Assembly: GCA_021162505.1 (NCBI GenBank)
Contig: JAGGYO010000224.1
Location: 1-9,331, forward strand
From: a bacterium
GTDB lineage: Bacteria > AUK180
Reading direction: 5' to 3'
DNA: 9,331 bases
The notes beneath the pieces were generated by a model. That model saw nothing but the letters and a program-made list of their open reading frames with translations, made no database searches and was not told the origin of the DNA. Positions 6,917 through 9,331 of the stretch are shown here, in pieces. The translations under genes and the position numbers were made by a program. Position 1 is the stretch's first letter. The number at the start of each line of letters is the position of its first letter.

Positions 6917-7487
6917 TCTTATATCCTTCGTCAAATGCAGATAAATTTATCTCTACTGTCTTTTGAGGTACCTTTCGTTCAATGACCTTTTTCCAGATAT
7001 CTACTTCAATGGGTAAGAATGATGCCAAGGCGCCAAGGATAAAAACATTCAATGCCCTAGGGTTTTTTACCAACTTTATGGTATCGGCATTATTGAAAAA
7101 ATAGGAATTAGGTACCAATGCTTTTATCTTATCCTGAAGTGCTTCGGGATATTTGGCAGCACCCGCTGAAACCGTCATTGGATCCAGTTTATAATCCGAA
7201 GAGATCACAACACCCGTATTTTTTGCAAAGGGTAAAGCCCTAAATGATTCCAATATTTCAAATCCTAATATAAAGTCAGCATGACCTTTCCTAATGGTAG
7301 GGGAATAAACCTTCTCTTTATCAAATCTCACATCAGATGAAACACTTCCTCCCCTTTGTGACATTCCGTGTATCTCGCTTTTCTTCACATCATAACCGGC
7401 AAGTATGCCTACCTCTGATAGGATCTCTGATGCAGTAATTACCCCTTGACCGCCGACACCAACTACCAATATCTCTATTTTATTCAT
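6903..7487 (-). CDS. iorB: Indolepyruvate:ferredoxin oxidoreductase, beta subunit
   Basis: This 194-residue protein is a single pyruvate-ferredoxin-oxidoreductase gamma-type domain. It opens with a GVGGQGVITAS nucleotide-fold motif (10-20) followed by the family hallmark SEIHGMSQRGGSV (37-49). It lacks its own iron-sulfur or thiamine-diphosphate motifs. In the known enzyme it pairs with IorA to convert indolepyruvate, phenylpyruvate and similar 2-oxoacids to aryl-acetyl-CoA, CO2 and reduced ferredoxin. Its ATG overlaps the iorA TGA by one base (TGATG), and AAGGGGG lies 5 nt upstream, so the two subunits are made in a coupled way. Length matches single-domain IorB proteins. Related 2-oxoacid:acceptor gamma subunits share the fold, but adjacency to iorA settles the assignment. 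Its 3' end contains the glyS start region. Confidence 0.96.
   Translation of the reverse strand: MNKIEILVVGVGGQGVITASEILSEVGILAGYDVKKSEIHGMSQRGGSVSSDVRFDKEKVYSPTIRKGHADFILGFEILESFRALPFAKNTGVVISSDYKLDPMTVSAGAAKYPEALQDKIKALVPNSYFFNNADTIKLVKNPRALNVFILGALASFLPIEVDIWKKVIERKVPQKTVEINLSAFDEGYKIGKK
6924..6929 (-). promoter_or_regulatory. Ribosome binding site that decides the glyS start, inside iorB
   Basis: GAAGGA lies within the last codons of iorB, 7 nt before TTG 6914-6916. The only other nearby candidate, TTG at 6932-6934, is preceded by AT-rich sequence with no purine block at the right distance. The site supports translation of glyS by ribosomes ending on iorB. Confidence 0.6.
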
Positions 7488-9274
7488 CAGTTCCCCCTTA
7501 TCTTATGTTTATTTTCATAAACGAGTGGTTCACCATTGAGTTCAAATGCAGATGTAGGACATAAACGCGAACAAACCTCGCAGCCCGTACAAAGTTCGGG
7601 ATGAACAAATACTTTTTTATTGGTAATGTCAAATCCAAGAGCAGGACAGGCAACAGATAAACAAATTTTACATCCGATACATTTTTCCGGATTCACTGTT
7701 AACGGTGTAAATTTTTCTTTTGCCTTATATCTTAATAGAACACAAGGAGATTTTGTAATAATAACGCTGGGCTCTTTTTTATTCACAGCTTCACTTACAA
7801 CTTTCTTTAATTTATCCAGATCATGCGGATTTACTTCATAAATATCTTTGACTCCTGCGGCTTCGACAATTTTTCTAATACTCACATGATTAGTGATCTC
7901 ACCCTTTAAGGTCTTACCGGTTCCGGGATTATCCTGAGTGCCCGTCATTGCAGTGGTTGAATTATCAAGTATGAAAATAGTTCCCAAACCCTTATTGTAA
8001 ACAATATCAATCAGACCTGTTATACCTGAATGGAAAAAGGTTGAATCTCCTACCATCCCCACAATATTATTATAATTTTCATCATCCCATGCTTTTTCTA
8101 ATCCATGTACCATGCTGATCCCTGCACCCATACATACTTGCCAATCAAGTGCCGATAATGGAGGTAAAACTCCTAATGTATAACAACCGATATCACCCAC
8201 AACACGAAGACCTAATTCTCTTAAAATTGTGAAAACACCGCGATGAGGACACCCGGGACATAATGCAGGCGGTCTTACAGGAGCTTCTTTTACTTCAATT
8301 ATCTGTGGTTTATTTCCCGTAACGGATTCATATATAATGTCTGTATTTAGCTCGAACATATTTGGAATAATGTCTTTACCATGAACATTTATCCCATTTG
8401 CCTTGATCTCTGTTTCCATTATTGGATCCGTCTCTTCTACAATAATTACTTTTTCTATTTTGTCCACAAAGTTCTTTATTTTTGTCATTGGGAGTGGATT
8501 TGTGAATCCTAATTTCAAAACACTTGCTTCGGGAAATGCATCTTTAATATATTGATAAGAAATACCCGAAACAATAAAGCCCAATCTTTTATCATTGATC
8601 TCTTCAAAATTGATCTCTATATTTTCGGAAAATTCCCTTAGATCCTTAAATCTTTTTTCAATGCGTATCCTCAATGGTTTTGCATGAGCAGGAATGGTAA
8701 CATATTTTGTTTCTTTTCTTTCAGGGAAATTTTCTACGACCTTTTCAACCCTGTCTTCAAAATTTACAAGACCCTTTGAATGTGAAACTCTGGTTGTAAC
8801 TCTCAACAAAACAGGAGTATCATATTTTTCTGACATTTCAAATGCCATCTTTGTAAAAATTCTTGCTTCTTCTGAATCTGAAGGTTCAAAAAGCGGAACC
8901 TTTGCAAACCGAGCATAGTTTCTATTATCCTGTTCATTTTGTGAAGAATGCATTCCCGGATCATCAGCGGTTACAACTACAAAACCACCTTCTATCCCCG
9001 TATAGGACGATGTAAAAAAAGGATCAGCTGCAACATTCAACCCAACATGCTTACTTGCATAAATAGATCTTTTGCCGGCAAACGCCGCACCCACGGCAAC
9101 TTCATAAGCAACTTTTTCATTGGGAGCCCATTCCGCGTAAACTTCACCATATTTGGCAATTGTTTCCAATATTTCAGTAGATGGTGTACCGGGATAAGCA
9201 GCAGCGATCTTAACGCCTGCTTCCCATGCTCCGCGAGCAATAGCCTCATTTCCCGAAAGAAGTTTTTTAGACAT
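7487..9274 (-). CDS. iorA: Indolepyruvate:ferredoxin oxidoreductase, alpha subunit
   Basis: This 595-residue catalytic subunit holds thiamine diphosphate and iron-sulfur clusters. The N-terminal 2-oxoacid oxidoreductase domain (about 1-180) has YPGTPSTE (27-34). A central linker domain leads to CPGCPHRG (339-346) and GDIGCYTLG (360-368). The thiamine-diphosphate/magnesium motif runs from GDSTFF (409-414) to DNSTTAMTG (437-445). Two C-terminal 4Fe-4S motifs follow: Cys532, 535, 538, 543-Pro and Cys562, 565, 568, 572-Pro. The first has a 4-residue rather than 3-residue final gap, a spacing I recall from other IorA proteins. The enzyme acts in cytoplasmic anaerobic amino acid metabolism, or in reverse for aromatic amino acid synthesis, and passes electrons to ferredoxin. 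I chose ATG 9272-9274 because AGGAG (9280-9284) lies 5 nt upstream; an in-frame GTG at 9278-9280 overlaps that site. It is first in the visible operon. No aryl-CoA ligase (paaK-like) gene accompanies it here. Confidence 0.98.
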   Translation of the reverse strand: MSKKLLSGNEAIARGAWEAGVKIAAAYPGTPSTEILETIAKYGEVYAEWAPNEKVAYEVAVGAAFAGKRSIYASKHVGLNVAADPFFTSSYTGIEGGFVVVTADDPGMHSSQNEQDNRNYARFAKVPLFEPSDSEEARIFTKMAFEMSEKYDTPVLLRVTTRVSHSKGLVNFEDRVEKVVENFPERKETKYVTIPAHAKPLRIRIEKRFKDLREFSENIEINFEEINDKRLGFIVSGISYQYIKDAFPEASVLKLGFTNPLPMTKIKNFVDKIEKVIIVEETDPIMETEIKANGINVHGKDIIPNMFELNTDIIYESVTGNKPQIIEVKEAPVRPPALCPGCPHRGVFTILRELGLRVVGDIGCYTLGVLPPLSALDWQVCMGAGISMVHGLEKAWDDENYNNIVGMVGDSTFFHSGITGLIDIVYNKGLGTIFILDNSTTAMTGTQDNPGTGKTLKGEITNHVSIRKIVEAAGVKDIYEVNPHDLDKLKKVVSEAVNKKEPSVIITKSPCVLLRYKAKEKFTPLTVNPEKCIGCKICLSVACPALGFDITNKKVFVHPELCTGCEVCSRLCPTSAFELNGEPLVYENKHKIRGN

Positions 9275-9279
9275 ATGCA

Positions 9280-9284
9280 CTCCT
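9280..9284 (-). promoter_or_regulatory. Shine-Dalgarno site of iorA (decides the start)
   Basis: AGGAG is spaced 5 nt from ATG 9272-9274. It overlaps the first base of the in-frame GTG at 9278-9280, which therefore cannot use it as an initiation signal. Confidence 0.75.
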
Positions 9285-9298
9285 AATATTAATTTTAT

Positions 9299-9326
9299 AT
9301 TATAACATTTTTTTAATAAATATCAA
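9299..9326 (-). promoter_or_regulatory. Probable sigma70-type promoter of the iorA-iorB-glyS-ppdK operon
   Basis: On the minus strand TTGATA (9321-9326) is separated by 16 nt from a perfect TATAAT (9299-9304). That would place the transcription start near 9292 and give a leader of about 20 nt before the iorA ATG. The region is extremely AT-rich, so chance matches are easy. The near-consensus pair at sensible spacing directly ahead of the first gene is still persuasive. The upstream neighbour is outside the window, so an earlier promoter cannot be excluded. Confidence 0.6.
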
Positions 9327-9331
9327 TATAG

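Noticed and set aside
9278..9280. GTG start of iorA two codons upstream
   Set aside because: It overlaps the AGGAG site and has no ribosome binding site of its own; the ATG at 9272-9274 is correctly spaced.
8948..9286. A 112-codon plus-strand ORF opposite iorA
   Set aside because: It lies fully antisense to the conserved start of iorA. Its Cys/Arg/Ser-rich composition and lack of any domain mark it as a shadow frame.
1..9331. CRISPR array, tRNA or rRNA genes, prophage or intact insertion sequence
   Set aside because: I saw no regularly spaced long repeats, cloverleaf-like stretches, transposase or integrase motifs on either strand.

Overview
The window comes from a low-GC (about one third GC by eye), probably anaerobic or fermentative bacterium whose phylum I cannot fix. 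The evidence for this lifestyle is a ferredoxin-linked indolepyruvate oxidoreductase (IorAB) beside a pyruvate phosphate dikinase. A bacterial-type tetrameric glycyl-tRNA synthetase beta subunit and clear Shine-Dalgarno sites make it bacterial rather than archaeal. The gene complement is ordinary housekeeping and central metabolism. I see no defence system, CRISPR array, prophage or intact transposon.

Layout. On the plus strand the window opens inside, or exactly at the edge of, a TlpA/ResA-like thioredoxin gene (1-435). A 421-bp gene-free gap follows (436-856), holding several repeat-like elements. All other genes lie on the minus strand. Read in the direction of transcription they are: a sigma70-like promoter (9299-9326), iorA, iorB, glyS, ppdK, a 161-bp gap with a small inverted repeat (2020-2180), trmO, and a HAD-family hydrolase that converges on the thioredoxin gene.

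Operon logic. iorA and iorB share one base (TGATG). glyS starts inside the end of iorB from a TTG codon with its own ribosome binding site. ppdK follows glyS after 11 nt, and the glyS stop codon is immediately followed by the ppdK ribosome binding site. These four genes are therefore probably co-transcribed and translationally coupled. IorAB oxidatively decarboxylates aryl pyruvates to aryl-acetyl-CoA and reduces ferredoxin. PpdK interconverts pyruvate and PEP. GlyS charges tRNA-Gly together with GlyQ. The alpha-subunit gene glyQ, which normally sits directly upstream of glyS, is absent and iorAB occupies its place. trmO and the HAD gene overlap by 4 nt (ATGA) and form a second coupled pair.

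Most interesting points: the separated glyS in an ior-glyS-ppdK operon, divergent motifs in GlyS, the repeat-rich non-coding gaps (an inverted GGGGACGG/CCGCCCC pair enclosing a 21-bp dyad, a 9-bp-period AATTCG triplet, and a 14-bp-period ACTTAGTACT pair), and an open, charged, coding-looking frame that continues past the thioredoxin stop codon.
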